From contig NZ_FONG01000027.1 in NCBI RefSeq assembly GCF_900112845.1, positions 1 through 64,000 on the forward strand: DNA of 64,000 nt, given 5' to 3'. Source of the stretch: Actinacidiphila alni (GTDB lineage: Bacteria > Actinomycetota > Actinomycetes > Streptomycetales > Streptomycetaceae). A program made the position numbers and the translations under genes. The notes below the pieces were generated by a model, which was given only the letters and a program-made list of their open reading frames with translations, had not been told where the DNA came from and did no database searches. This document shows, one piece after another, positions 33,801 through 48,800 of the stretch. Each line of letters starts with the position of its first letter. Position 1 is the first letter of the stretch.

Positions 33801-36800
33801 GGGCCGCCGCGGCGTCTGCCGGTTTCGCCGGAGGCTGTTCCGATCTCTGACTTCCGGTGCTCGTGACCGGCGGAGCCAGCTCGGTAAGCATGACGGCGCC
33901 AACGCCGCTGCCGGGCTCCTCGACCGGCTGGAGTGCCGGGACTGACACCTGGCTGACCGGTACTGCGGCATCGTCGACGGCCGGATGCGGCACTGCGGAA
34001 TCAGGTGCTTCCGTGTCCTTGGCCCGTGTGTCGTCCGGCTCGCGCGCGGCCTGGTCGAGGATCGGTTGCTGCGGCGCAACCGGCTCGTCGGGGCCGACGG
34101 ACTCCGGCACGAGGGCCGCCAGCGAATCCGGAAGGGGAATTGCTTCAAGGTGCGTGTCCATGGTCCACCACTCATTCGTCCAGGTGTAATCGGTGGTGGG
34201 CCCCGCAGGCTCGATCAGCACTCCGCTGATGGCGAGTTGACCGTCGGCGTCGGCCACGGCGTCTCGGGCGAGGAAGGGCAGCCGGCGCTCCGATACGCTC
34301 GCGAAGGCGTCTCCAGCCTGCACCTCTGACACCCTGCGGACGATCACGTGCGCATCGGGCATGACAGCACGGAGCTGCCGGATACGCTCAAGAACAACCT
34401 CGGCGTCGTCGTCGGTTGCATCCAGCCCGCTGATCACGTCGCTGAAACTGATGAGGGCGCCGTCCGCGGCGACGGCACCTCTTTGGGTGTGGGCCGCGAG
34501 GACGGCCGCAAGGCCACTGCGGTGGGCGCCGAGCGCGTCCGCCACGACGCGCTCTTGAACCCGGCGCGCGTGCTCGTCCAGCTCAACCTGTGCCGCGGCA
34601 AAGAGGTGGGCCTCGCCGATCACGCGGAACCCCGTCTCGTTGCTGCGGAGACGGTTTCCGGTTCTCCACAAGAGGGACGTCAGGTCGGCTCGGCGGTCTG
34701 TGAGGGCGGGTCGCAGCCACGCCGATACCTGCGCCCAGTTCAGTTTCCCCGCGCGGACGACGGCGCCGTCCGCCGAAACGGTCAGCTCAAGTCCCGATTG
34801 ATCAGCGGTCAGCTGTCCCCGCTCGGCCGTTCCTGTCGCTCCGTCAGGCAGTGGCACATCGGCGTGAAGAAGTTCGGGGCGCTTCGGGCGTTCGGAACCC
34901 GTATCGAGAATCAGGAGTCCGAACTGGCGCTCATCGATGCGGAGAATCGCCGCAGCAATATCATCGTCTGTGAGCGAACCGTCTCTGGCTTCGGGCGCTT
35001 TGACCGCAGGCAGTTCTTCCGCAGCGGTAGAGGTCTGCGTCGCGGGCCGGCCGGCATCTTCAACGGAGCGCCCGAGGAGGAGTCGAATTCTGGCCGTTTC
35101 CTCCGCGGCCGAAGGATCAAGTCCGGCCGCCTGCAAGGCTTCCAGCGCAAACCTTGGCTGAGCTTTAATTGGGCTCAGGGCGTCGCCCATGATGGGGATC
35201 TTGTCTCCATCCTTCAGCACTGCTCCACCGAGTCCGACAATCTGGTCCAGGGCGTTCCGCACGGTGGCCGCCTTCAGCTTCCGCTTGCGGGCGGCTCGTT
35301 CAGCGTTGTCGATACTCTCCATCACGAATGTGACTCCCTCGCGGAGAGGCGAGTCCGCGAATCCCCACTGAGTATCGGTCTGCTTCAACTCTTCACGAAG
35401 AGCCGAGAGACGCGACCGGTCGCCATCAGCGTCCTTGACCAGACGAACGTACCGAGACGCCTCGCGGTCGGCAATGCGGCCGATTCCCTCCTCTATCCTC
35501 TCGGCCGCCTGCGAGACGAAGTCCCGTTCGGCGTCGGGCAAGCCGTCGAGGGTGAACTGAAGATTCAGCCGGAACTGCGCCCAGGGATTGTCGTCCACCC
35601 AGATACGAGCCGCCTTGTGGCCGTGTGTCTCGACGAGATTACGATAGAGGCTGGGAATGTCGGACTTCTCGTTGCGTCTCATTGCCGCATCAGAGCGCTT
35701 CTCGATCTTCTCAACGCTCCACGGCAACGGGGCTGCGGTTTTGAGCCCCGGCCCAGGGTCGGGGCTGCCCGCCTCAGCGTCCGGCGTAGGCGACGCTGAA
35801 CCTCCGGCACCGAGAGGTTCTTCCCTGTCGTCAACTTGATCGCGACGCGCTGGCGCCGCCGTCGTTCTCGACGACCCGCCGGCACCAGTCGGGCGCTCGA
35901 CCTGTTCTCCGGACACGCTGTCGTCGAACAGGAGTATCTGCCTAGAACCTTCACGCTCCGATGCGGGTGCTTCCGACGTGACAACTGGAGGCCGAGTTTC
36001 ACCGCCGTACACGGCATCTGGACCTGTGGTTTCAGGGTCGGCGGCGCGCAGGGCAAGGTAGGCGCGCGGTGCTGCGGCCCCGATGATTTCCCTACGGAAT
36101 GGTCCACGGTAGTAACGCCACAGTGCCGGTTCGGGGGCGCCGTCCATGATGTCGTCGGCAGCTTGGTCGAAGACGATGGTGAAGTTGTCCTCGTCGTTCA
36201 CCTGCGCGACCAGAGCCAGGCCCTCGACACCTTTGGCTGCTTCGACAAGCCAGTCGACGATCTCTTCTGCTGGGGGTGCGGTGTCATCGCGGACCGCGGT
36301 GAGCAGCGTGTCGATCAGGCTGCGCTGCACGGCGGGGATTGCCCACGGTGTGGCGAGCGGACCGTTCGGCAGGTGCTCCCCCAGCCAGGCCATGATCTCG
36401 TCGGACGAGATCAGCTGCTCCTGGGCGCCGGGCCTGCGGACGGGCGCGGGCACGACCTGGGAGAGCGGCAGCGGGCCCGCTTGGCCGGCGAATTCGGCGG
36501 CGGTGATGCCCCCGGCGCTGCGGCCGAGGCCGCCGCCGCCCTCCATCGTTGCCGAGATGACAAGCTGCCCGTCAGGGCCTTCGGAGAGGCCAACCGTCAC
36601 GTACGGCGCCCCCGCCAGCCTCTCCGGCACCTTCGCCGGCTCGGAGGAGACCTGCCGCGGAGCATCGAGTGCTGCCGGATCGTCAGTCAGACGTGGTGCG
36701 GGCAGACTGGTCGGCTCTTGCTGTTCCGCAGCGGCCACCTGCTGCGGTCCGGCGACAGCGGCGGCGCCGCCGACTTCGGGGCCAGTATTTGTGCCGAGGG

Positions 36801-39800
36801 TGCGGATCCACGACAGCGAGCCGATCTCAAGGCGTGTCTTCGCGCGCGTCACCGTGACGTAGGCCAGGCGCAGTTCTCCGGGGTCGAGGACGAGTTCGCC
36901 CTCCTCGTTCTCCTCCGGTTCGGTGAAGTCGTCGGCAATCCGGACGGTGTCCCATTCCCTCCCCTTGGCTTTGTGGGCTGTCGACACGATGAGTTGCGGC
37001 CGGTTCTGCTCGCCTCGGGCGTCCTCCGGGACCAGGTTTCCGATCATGTCGATGAGGCCGTCGGCGGTGTATTTGTCGACCAGCCGGACGAAGACCTGGA
37101 GGCTCTTGTCGCGCTCGTTCTCTGCGTGTTCGCGGACCTCGTGCCAGCTCGCGAACGACGCGAGTTCGGGGTTCTTCGTTTTTCTGCCCCGCTGAAGGTC
37201 TTTCGCTGCCTTGGCGACGTCCAGGATCTGTGTGCCGCCTCCCACGAGGGCCACGCGTTTTCCGGCTTCGAATCCTGCGACCACGGCGCCGATCGCACCC
37301 ACGTTGGTCCGGCTCAGGACCGCGTCCGGGTCTTCGACGGAACCTATTGTGGTGTTCAGTGCGGTGTTGCCTTCGAGCGTGAGGTCGGAGCCGAGCAAGT
37401 CGAGGAAGGCGTTGCCGAGGGCGGCGACCTCGGGGCCGAAGCGCCAGCTTTTCGTCAGCGGAAGGACCTGGTCCGCAGGCCAGTCCTTGAGAGCGTCGAT
37501 GGCGCCCCGGAATTCGTAGATTGCCTGGTGCGAGTCTCCGACGACGACGGTCTGGACGGGCTGGTCCTGGATGACCTTCTGCAGGACGGGATTGATGTCC
37601 TGTGCCTCGTCGAAAACGATGAGGTCGTAGTCGAGCCTGGGCTCGGTGAGTGCCCAGAGTTTGAGGTAGTCGTCGTGCGCGAAGAGAAGGTTGTCGCTGT
37701 CGGGGTCGGCGATGTCCGACCACGCCCGAGCCACCACTTCCAGGAGGGGGCCCGCGGCCGGGGTGGATGCCCACTTGCCCCCCAGATGCTGGGTTCCTGG
37801 CTCCTTGTCGGCGCTCTCCCGGTAGCGGACGACGGCATCCTTGACGATTCGTGCCACGTCGTCGGGATCGATCTTCCCGCCTCGGTAGCGCAGGGGCTTG
37901 GTGATGGCGAGGGCCTTCGCGACGTCCTCGGGCTTGTGCCAGGCTCCGCCGTTACGGCCGACCCTTCCGATCTTGTCCTTGAAGGGTGTGTGGACCATGA
38001 CGCGGCGGGCGAAGCCGTGGCTCGTGTCGGCGATGACGTGTCGAGGGAATTTCCGCTTGCCTTCGTCTGCGATGGATCGGTTGAAGGCGATGTAGGCAAT
38101 CCGCTTGTCGGGCAGCCGTTTCGCCAGCATGAGCATGGTGGAGGTCTTGCCGGTGCCGGCCAGGGCCTGGACGGCGACATCCTGCCCGGCGAGGACAGCA
38201 TCGATGATGGCCTGCTGTTGCGGGGTCGGTGGATATTCGACCGCCTTCGCCGCCTCGGCGGCGGTGGCCGCCGCTTCCTCAGCGTCCTTGGCGCGTAGGT
38301 AGGCGCGGATCTCCTCCACGGCTCCGTCGCGGTTCGCGAACTTTCCGAGGTAGCGCCAGCGGCCGTCCCGGAATCCGAAGTTGCGGCCCTTGCGCTTCAG
38401 GAGCTGCCGCAGCTCGCCCTCCTGGCGGAAGTAGTCGCCTCCGGTGCCAGTGACGAAGGTCCCTTCCTCGTCGGTGACGATCCGGATGCGGCTGGACCAC
38501 GTCCCCTCCACCGCAGGCGGGGAGGGCTCGTCGGTGTCCTCGTTCTCTTCTGGGCGATCGGCGGGGGCACTGTCCTGTTCCTCGGCACCGTGAGCAGCGT
38601 TCTGATCTTCCGGCGGGACCCCTGCCGCCTCACCACCGTGAACTTCCGGCTCAACTGCTTGGTCCTGGTGCTCTTCCACGACAGGGACGGCCTGACCCGC
38701 GGTGGCGGGATCGGCCGAGCCCGCGGGCGGTGCAGCCTTCAGGAGCAGATTGCGCGGCACGTCCCACTCGTCGCCCGATTCGGGATCCGCCGTATCGTCG
38801 TCCCCGACCTCGGCCAGCACCAGGGTGATGAGTCCGGACGACGCGTTCTCGCCGACGTCGACGACCTCGCGGATCCAGTAAGCGTCGTCGGCCTCGAACC
38901 ACACCCGATTGCCTGGGCCCAGGTCGTCGACGTAGACCTGGCCGTCCGGTGCCCGGTCGCGCTGGCGTCGGGCGATCAGATGCCACACCAGTTGGGCGTG
39001 TGACCGGCTGAGTCCGGCTTCGGTATCGAATGCGGCGCGGGCCGCCAGCACGAGGCGGTCCAGCTCGCGGTGGTGAACATCCCAGGCGCCGGGCGGGCGC
39101 GGGTCGTCCCAGGGGACGGGCCGGCCGTCATCGTCGCGCACAGCTGCCAGGCGCTCGGCGAAGGCCGCGGCCTCCTCCGGCGAGGAGAAGCCCGCCATCG
39201 GCACCAGCGCCGTATCGAAGCCTTGGCCGGTCAGATACGTGTAGTGGTCGACGCGTCCCATGTCGCCTGCGCTTCCGGCTGCGAGCAGGGACCAGCTCCC
39301 GCCCTCGGGCACCAGTGCGAAATTCCCGTTCCCGACCAGAGCGAAGCCCGGCCGGTCAGCGAGGCGGCCGACCTCCCGCCGCGACGTAGTTGACAGGTGC
39401 CGCATGGGAGCGGCTTTGAAGTGCGTACGCAGTTGTCCGGTGGTGGTGAAGCTGCGCGATGTGGATTCCGAAGCGGCGCCGTCGTCGGCTGGCCGCTCAG
39501 GCGCCGGTCCGGTCGTATCGTCCTCACGATCGTCCGCATCGAGCCTGCTGTACTTCTCCACGCCGTCGCCGGAGTCCAGCGCGACGCTCTCAGGGGAGGC
39601 GGCCTGCTCAAGGCGCTCGTCGTTCGTACGCTTCAGGGCCTCCGCTGCGACGTGTGCCGGCGGAGACGAGCCGTCGGGGCCTGTCAAATCCGAGGAACGC
39701 GACCCGACACGGGTTGCCTCGGTCGTCCTGACCGGCACCGGATCTTTGTCATCGCTGCCCACGACGGCGGCCGGCCCGCCGGGGGTGATCACCTCCTCCG

Positions 39801-42800
39801 CGGACTCGGCGCCGCTTCCGGCCCGGGGTGCGGGCGTCTGCGACGCCGGGTCGGCCGCACCCTCAGGGACGGCTGTGCCGTCGGCCCCGGAATCCCGGCC
39901 AGTCGCGAGGAGCGCGTCGACGCTCAGAGCGGACCGCGCGGCGCGGGGCTCCAAGGCGGTCAGTTGCTCGACTGTCGCCCAGGAGATCGGTGACGACAGC
40001 GGCAGCACCTGGGTATCCATCGCAAGGAGGTCCGCGGGCAGGAACCTTGCGTCCAGACTGCTCGCCAGCCGGGAGCCCCGTGGGGTGATCTGGGCGCCGT
40101 GCACGATGGGGTCCTCGCCGAAGTCGTCCGTCTCAATGTGGGTCAGCAGGAGCAGCACGCCACGGACCTCGGCGTCCCGGAGTCTGAGGGTCGTGACGAG
40201 CGCAAGGCGAGCGGACTGCTCGCGCCGCTGGCCCGCGTGCTTCGGTAGGACGTCAAGGGCTTCCTGCGTCAGGAGCGAAAGCTGCCGGTCGTCACCGTGA
40301 CTTCCCAATCGGACCGATTCGTCAGCAGGCGGCGGCGTTCGCCGCTCCGGGCCGACGTCGTGTGGTTCGGCCTGGGTGACATCTGTATCTGCTACCGCCA
40401 AAGGCGCATCGGCCATGTGGCCGGCGGCTGCTTCGTTTTCGATCCTGCGGCGTTCGGCGTCGGCCGCCGTTTCGACGGCGATACGCTCGGTAAGCGAAAG
40501 CCGCACCATGTGGTGTTCGGTTTCGGCGAGCAGCCGGGCAGCGAGCGCTCGGGCCGCCTCCGGCGGGGCTGCGGTCTGCATGCTTCGTTCGAGGGCCCCG
40601 CTCGCGATGAGTGCCTGACGGTACAGGTCCAGAGCCGCGGTCAGGGGCTGCTCACCCTCGACGGCGGCCCGGCCGGCTTGCCTCGCTTGCTCCCACCATT
40701 CGGTGAAGTGGTACCGGAGGGTATAGCGGTCGTCGTCGGTGCCGGTCAGCAGTCGCGAGTCCGGCGGAACCGCGACGATTTCACGTGGGTGCATTCGGGT
40801 GTCCGGTGCGGCCCGGTAATATCCATCGCCCCAGTCCCGCGGTCCGGTGACCATCAGCGTCCGGTACGACGGGCGCCTGGACTCCAGCCGCCGCTTGAAG
40901 CCGATCCGGACGACATCGCCGGGCTTGAGGTCGGCCAGCTCGTTCACGTACGGGACGAATCCGTCGGGCACCTCGACTCGGGCTGGACCGCGGAACCACT
41001 CCTCGGGACCGGCCGATGGCGGGCCGGGGATTCCATCCGGCTGGGGTATCGGGGGAAGCGCGTCGGTCACCCGCCGACGCAGCTCGTCCAGCCGCTCGAT
41101 CACCTCCAGCATCTGGTCGCCGGTGTAGGGGCCAGCCAGGAGAGCGTCGGCGTCGTGGATGGTCGGCGCCTGTGCCGTCGCGGGCTCCGCCGTGGCGTCG
41201 TGCGCGAGAATGTCAGTGGTAGCGTCCTGCTGCGGCGCCGCCGGGTCCGTCGTCCCCTCCGGATCAGGCGCGACCAGCACATCCCATGCCCCCGCCTGGG
41301 CGGTGGCGGCGGTGCGCGAGGCAAGAAGCGTGGCGTACTGGGTGAGCGCGCGCAGATGGCGAAGCGCGACGGGGGCACGGAAGCGCTCCTCCTCCAGATG
41401 CCGGCCAAGGACGGTCAGTGCGCGGGCCAAGGTGGCCGACCGCTCGACGACATCCTCTGCGGCAAGACGGAAGGGGCTCAGGGCGCTTCCGACCGGCCCC
41501 TGTCGAAGGGCCTCCAGTGCCACGTGGACCGCCTCGCCGTCCGGCCGGGCGCCGGTGCCGCGTCCTATCATCCGTTTTCCAGCTGCTGTCTCCCTGGACT
41601 CGAAGTAGGCGCCATACAGTGCCGAGACGTCCGCTTCCGCCTCGGCCAGAGAGGTGTACGCGGCTCCCGTGGGAATGACGATGTCGTCGTCGGCATGGTC
41701 GCCTGCCGGGGCGGGCTCGTGCAGCATCTCGTAGCGCCGGCCGAGCTGCTGCAGTTCCTCCACAAGGTTGCGGACGTGGGTGTCCCGATTAGCCTTCACC
41801 ATGCGGCGCGGCAGGTACCAAAACTCCTTCTCCTTGGACTCCTTGAACCCGGTGCGTGCAAGTGCCGTCCGGACGTCCCGGTTTTCCGGCCCTGCGGCCG
41901 CACCTCGGACGACCGACCCGCGGTAGTGGTGCTCGATCTCCAGCGTCCCGGACGGAGTCACGGCACCGTGGGTAAGGACGGCAGGGGCGCCGCCCTCGGA
42001 CGGTGCGTGGCTACGGAGCTGTTCCTGGCGCGCGGCCAATTCGGCGTGGACGACCAACGCCGTGTCCGGTTCTGCGGCAGCCGCTCGTATCCCGGCAGCG
42101 TGCTCGTGGGCAAGTTTCACCAGCCGGGACAGGATGCGCTCGTCGTCGCTTTGCTGGTAGCCGCCTTCTCGCATGTTCAGCACGAGCGCGTACGTGGTGT
42201 GCGCGAGCTTGGCGGTGCGGCGGGCGGCGTCATCGAGCGTTCCGTCGGCCAGCCGGGCCCACTCGGCCGCGTAGTGTGCCTGGCGGATCTCCTCATGTGC
42301 CGCACGCTCCGCGGGCAACGAGGTGTCCGTCGAGGGACGGTTGGCCCGCTCCACGAGGTCACGGGCGGTAGCCGTCTCCGTCCAGTCCTTCCAGGCATCC
42401 GCCAGGCGGGCGGCGCCCTCGGCGGCCGAGCGGTCCGGCCCGTACGGGGGTGTGTTGGCCGCGGCGAGCTGGTGGGCGGCGAGGCCCTGGTAGTGCTGAT
42501 AGGCGCGCTGCGCGACATCGCGCAGCACGCTGCGGCTCACACCCTGCTCGGCCTCCTCCGATGCACCCAGCGCGTACGAGGCGATGTTCAGCCAGTCGGT
42601 CAGGGCCGTGCCGGAGTCCGCGTCGGGAGCTTCGCGGATCTGCCACATCGCGGCCCGCAGCTTGTCGCTGGCTTCTGCGCCCTCGCTGGTGTAGAGGGCG
42701 GGCCACTGGTCGTACGTGCGGTTGACGATGCCGCGGGCGAAGCTCAGTTCTGCGCTGCTCGCGTAGGGGGTCGGCCGCTCTTTCAGCGGGTCGTTGCGCC

Positions 42801-45800
42801 GGATCACTTCAAAGGAGTCCGGGTCCAGGGCCGCGGCGTCCAGCAGGAGGTCGAACAGGTCGCGGCCGGCTGCGTGCATCCGGCCCAGGTGTCGTTCGGT
42901 GCGCTGGGCCAGGCGCACGGCCTGCTGAGCGAGCCTGCCCGTACTGCTGTCGGCAAGCCGGGTGGCCGCTTCGGCGAGCTGTTCGTACTGGCCGAAGGCG
43001 TCGGCGGGTTGGACCTGCTGGGTACCGGTCGCGGCGGCTCCTGCCCGGACGACCTCGTCCACCAGGTTGGCGACCGGTGAAGCCGAGCCCGTGCGGGCCT
43101 GGGCGGCGGCCTCCACCTGGGCGAGGGACTCCGCGATGAACTGACGCGCCACCACCAGGTCACCGGGGGCGGAGTAGCCGCCCAGGAAGACGGCCAGGTT
43201 GCGCGCCCGCGGATTCACGGAGCCGCCCTGCGGCGTCTCCTCCCCGGGAGCGGTCTCGGTCTCAGCGGCTGTCTCCGGGGTGTTCTTCCGGCTCGGCGGG
43301 GTCGCGGACCCTTCGACGGCAGGCGCGGGCGATGCAGGGGCGATGTCGAAACGGTTTCCCTCCGGGGTGGACAGGGTCCACCCCCGGTCGGTCTCCTCGA
43401 TCACGGTGCCGTCGGCGATCAACTGGGCGATACCCGCGGCAAGATCGATGCCGCTACGCGGCACGCTGCGGACGCCTGCCGGGCCGGTGACCGTGTAGGC
43501 GGTCGTCATGGACAGACCGGCGATGAATTCCTCGGCCTCCTCGTCGAGAAGGTCGATCGGTTCGTCACTGCGGAACCACTGCTGGAACGCTTCACCCGCC
43601 GGGTCCTCAATGGTGGCGCGGTACCGAGCCGCATGGTCGCGGATTGCGGCGGCCATCGCCATGGCATCGCTGACCTGGCCGGTTGCCCGTCGCTCACGGT
43701 CCCACTGCTCGGCCACGACGCGGGCCCTGCGGGCAAAGGTGTCGGCCAGTTCCCAGGGCACGACGTGATCCAGACCCAGCAGCCGGCTCTGCCGCGCCTG
43801 GACGCTCTCGGCGATCATCGCCTCGGCTGTCTGGACGAGCGCCTGCTCCTGATCGATCCCGTCCGCCAGGCGGGCACCGGAGCCCGAGGCAAACAGCACG
43901 TACGCGGTCAGGGCAGCGTGTTCGCCCACCCAGTAGTCGGCGCGGTCCTCGTACGGCTCCGCTCCTGCGCTCAGGTCCGCGACGGCGAGCAGTGGCGCTT
44001 TGTCCGGGCGGGCATCGACCTCGGCTGCTGTCATCGGCGCAGCCGCAGGGGTTTCGAGTTGGTGGGCCGCCCATGAGGCAAGCGCGCTGGCCACAAAGTC
44101 CTGGACACTGTTGCCGAGCAGGCGCACGGCCAAGATGTCGAGCTTCTCGCTCTCGGGCGTTTCCTGCTCGTCGTACCGGTCGGCTAGGTTTCGCGACTGC
44201 GCTACTACGTTGCCGTAGCGGCGTGTCCATTCGTTCTGGTCCTCACCCCGGTAGCGCAGGGCGTGGAGGTAGGCGTCATGGAGTGCGTTGATCGCGTTGG
44301 TTCTTGGGCCGTTCGGTTCGGGATCCTCGTCGAAGGGTCCGAAATCCCCCTCCCCCGTGTCGTTGAGGTATTCCTGAACGATCTCCAATTGCGCCCACTC
44401 GCGGAACGCTGTCTGTGCGGCCTCAAATTTTGCAGCCAAAGCCTGCGGCTCGGCGACTTCGCCCGGGATAGTCGTGAAGTCCGGCAGTTCCTCGTCGGGG
44501 AGCATCACCACCGGGCGCCGGCCGGAAGGCAGAGGCACAGAGGTGCCGTCTTCTCCTGCTGCATCAGGGGGGACGCCGGTCGTGGTTCCATACCACTGGC
44601 CGCCTTGGATAACGATGGCAGTGCCGCCGAATTCGGCAGCCCTCACCTGGGCGTCGTGTATAGCCATGTCGGCCGCAGACATCTCCCGGGCCTTAGACGG
44701 GGGCTCTGTGCCCGGCTCGTCGGCGTGGTGGGCGCCGGCCTGGCCGGAGATCTCGGCGTCGAGTTGCATCTGCTCGGCTCGGGCCCTGGTGAGCTTGTCC
44801 ATCTTGGCGAACGGTGAGCCGACCAGGCTGCGGGCGCGATCGATCTCCTGGGCGAGTTGGTCGACTGTGCCGAGGAGGAGCGTGTGGAGTCCGTCGAGAC
44901 GTTCGACTTGGTTCTCCATGCGGGTGACCAGGCCCAGCGGTGTCCTGTCCTCGTTGAGCAGGGCGTCCACGTCGTCGATGGTGAAGCCGGCCTGAGAGAT
45001 GTCGTTCAAGCCGGTAATCGAGAAGTGTGCGAAGTCGTGGGTGGTGTTGATCCGGACCTGGAACGGCTGGCCGCCGAGCGTCCCGACCTGTTCCCAGCCG
45101 CTGACACCGTCGCGCAGCCCCATCCGGCGGTGAATCAGTGCCAGTTTGGTGCGCAGCGCGGCTGCGGCGTCCTGGCGTTTGGTCACCACGGTGCCGTCGG
45201 GCAACACCAGGCGGAAGGCGTCGGCCTTGGTCTCGGTGCTGGCCCCAAGGGCGCGTCCGACGCTGTCTGCCTGTCGCTGTGCTGCCGACAGGGTCTCGTC
45301 GGCGGTCGCCACCACGTGCTGGAGGTGATCCTCGGTGCGCTTCCAGTTGCTGTAGGCCGCCTCCAGCGTCCGGACCTGCTCGTCGGCCGCGAGTTTCTTC
45401 AGCAGCAGGGGGTTGCCGGTGGCGATGGCCTTGATCTCACCGAATTCGAGATAGTCCTTGCCGAGGTCCCCGTCGAGCGCGGCGTCCTGCTCGTCCAGTT
45501 CCCGGCCGGTCCTGACCTGGTCGATGAAGCGCGCTTTGCGCTCGACCGTCTGCCACATGAAGCTGTCGAATGATCCGGCTTTCACCCAGCGATAGATCCG
45601 GACCGGTATGTCCAGTTCGTAGTGCTGGTTGTACTGGCGGACGATCCGGCCCTCGCGCTGGGTGACGTCGGAAGGCCGCCAGGGGCAGTCGATGTGATGC
45701 AGGGCGATGGCGCGGTCCTGCACGTTGACACCGACGCCCATGGTCTCGGTCGAGCCGATCAGGACCGCGACCTTGCCCAGCCGGGCGTCGGCGAACAGGG

Positions 45801-48800
45801 TGGCCTTCTCCTCCGCGGTCTTCGCGTCCTGGGCGAAGCGGACCTGGTCCACGGGGATTCCCCGCAGGAACAGCTCGTCGCGCAGGTACTCGTACGCCAC
45901 GAATTTGCCGAGCTTGCGATTGCTGTCGGAGGGAGTGCCGCGGTCGGCGAAGACGAGCTGGAGGGCGCCGGGAAGGTCAGTGGGGTTGCCGTCCCGGTCG
46001 GTGTACGCACGGTCCTTGAACTCGTGGTAGATCGCTGCGATCTTCTCGGCGGCGGCGTCGAGCTTGCCGGGCCCGTCGGGATCCCTGTCGATCATCCGCA
46101 GGTCCATGGCTGCCATACGGCCGTCGTTACTGATCTTGAGAAGGTTGTCCTCGGAGGCGTCGACTCTGCCGCCGCGCACAAGGTCGGCCCGCCACGCGAT
46201 CTCCTCCATGAACGCGCGGTCCTCGCCCGTAGCCGGAACTACTACGGTTTCGCCCACGCTCTTTGGGACCGGCATGTTGATGTCGCGCTTGGTTTTGACG
46301 TCTGCCATCGTCCGCCATGTCTGGCTGAACTGGAGCGAATTTCGGAACGCACCGATGCGTTCCTTGATGCGCGGGACGCCTTCGGGAGATATCTCCGGCG
46401 CGACGACCTCGGTGAGGTACTGCGCCTGGAAGGAAGAGAATGCCGAGATCTCGCTCGCCGCGAGGAGATCGGGGCGGAAGAAATCGAGCATCACATACGC
46501 CTGCGGCATGGCGTTGGGGAAGGGTGTTCCGGTCGAGCCGAGTCCGACCTTCGGCCCGAACGCCTTTTCCATGGTGCGGAGCTTGATCTTCAGGTCCTTC
46601 GACTGCGTGCTGACAGGAAGGGCGAGTTCACTGTTGTTGGCGCCGACCTCGCCGTTGGCGAAGTCCTGGACCTCGTCGACCGCGATGAAGTCGATGCCGG
46701 TCTGTTCCCACGAGATCCCGCGGGTGGTCTGCTTGACCAGGTTTTTCTCGGCGCGTTGCGTGTGCCGCTTGAGATCGCCTTGCAGCTTCTTGACGGTCTC
46801 GCGATCGGGCGCTTTGCTGCTCCGGGCGGCGACGGTGCTCACCGCGGCCGTGACCTCCAGGGCGTCGGCGATCAAGGGGTCACCGCCGGGATTCATCGCA
46901 GCGGACTGTGCGTCGTCGCTGCCGGTCAGTATTTTGTGTACGCGGGCCCGGTATTCGGCCGTCTGGTCGGCGACAAATTGCTGCTGACCCCGCCCGGACA
47001 GCGGAATCCGTTTGAACAGGCTCTGCGGGAGGATGATCGCGTCCCAGTCGCCGTTGGCGATCTGGGCGACGTAGGATGCGGCGGTCTCTTTGGTGAACTC
47101 ACTGCTGTCGATGGCCAGGACCCGGGCGCCGGGATATGCCTTCAGGAAATCATTCCTGAAGTCGTTGACGGTGGGGTTCTTCACCACGATGCAGGGTTTG
47201 CGGACCATGCCCAGGCGCTTCATCTCCATCAGTGACATCGCGATGGTGAGGGTTTTCCCGAATCCCACCTCGTAGTCCAGAAAGCTCCCGTGGGGCTCGG
47301 CCAGGACGCGTGCGACGCCGGCGCGCTGGTGCGGGCGCGGGGTGATCGCATCGGACAGACCGGGGAACGTGAGGTGTGCCCCGTCTCCCTGGTAGGGGAC
47401 AAAACTGTTGAACAGGCGGTTGTAGTCGTGCAGTACGGCCGTCGTTCGGTCGGGGTCCTGCCAGAGCCAGTCCGCGAACAGCCTGTTCAGCTCGTCGGCC
47501 TTCGCGACGGTCTGCTCGGTCTGCTCGGCCGCCCACCGCTTGCCGTTCTGGATGTCCTGCTGGGAGGCGTCCTCGTCCAGTTTGGGCGGGTGGACGACGA
47601 GGGAGGCCCGTCGCAGGAGCCGTTGGGCGAGGTCGACCGCGTTGCGCTTGGTCGTGCCGTAGACCTTGGTAGCGGCGCGGCCCGTACGGACGGAGGAGGG
47701 AGCGTCGACCTCCCAGTCGGCGCCCGAGGTGCGGGTGACGGTGACGTAGCGGCTCTGGAGCAGTTGCTGGAGGAATGCCTCGTAATACTTCGGGGCGACC
47801 CAGGTGACGCCGATCTGGATGACGTCTATGTCCCCGGGCTGCTTGTCCGGCGGCAGAACCCCGCGAAGGGCTGCGATGTTGGCCTGGAAAGGGTGAGTGT
47901 CGCGGCCCTCCGGGGACACGAACGCCAGGATCTTCTCCGCGGCCTCGATCTTGGCCCTCACGTTGCCGCTGAGGTATTCGGCGGCGGGGATCAGCCGCTG
48001 GCTGCCCGGCTCGTTGAAGACCATGTCGCCGAGCGCGTCGCGTGCCTCGTCGAGCGAGTCGACGTCCAGAAGCCGTGCGATCTCGCTCAGCCGTACTTCG
48101 CCGTAGGTGTTGAGGCTGATGGCCAGAGCGTCCTGCGGGGTGTCGGCTGTGGTCTGCGCGGTCTGGGGCGGGGTGACCGGGCGGGTGAAGATGGCGCTGC
48201 GCCGCGCCGTTTGGGTGTCGGTGTCGTAGATCTCCAGCGCGTACACGCCGGCTGCGAACGGGTCGCTCCGGAACGCGCCGTGGGCCGAGCGCCGGTCCCG
48301 GCGGCTGTCGCGTGCGTTGAGGAAGCCGTACTGGCCGGTGTGGGCACCGTAGAACTGGTTGAGTTTTTGGCGCAGGGTGGTCGCCTGGTCCGTGTCGCCG
48401 CTGGACTCGGCGCTGAGAAGGTCGATGTAGGTGTCGCGCAGCCGCAGGAGCGAGGAGAGTTCCTGTGTGGCGTTCCTGAACACCGGCCGTTCGGCGAGTT
48501 CACCGCCGACGACCTGAAGAAACGTTCCGTTGTGCTGGTCGAGGATGGTGCCCTCGTAGCGCTGGAGGTCTTGGCCGAACATCTCCTGTGCCTGGCGCAT
48601 CCGCTCCGCGCGCTGGTCGACCGCCGCACGCTGGACGGCGTCCGGGGAGGCGCTCATGGTCAGGCCCTCCTCACGGGCCTGCCGCGTGATCGTCGTCAGG
48701 ACGTCCGACAGTTCGGTGGCCAGATCGCTTCCGGGCCGGCGGCGGACGGTGATGTCCTGGTCGGTGAATTGACTGCTGGTGACGCCGAGGGAGCCGAGGA

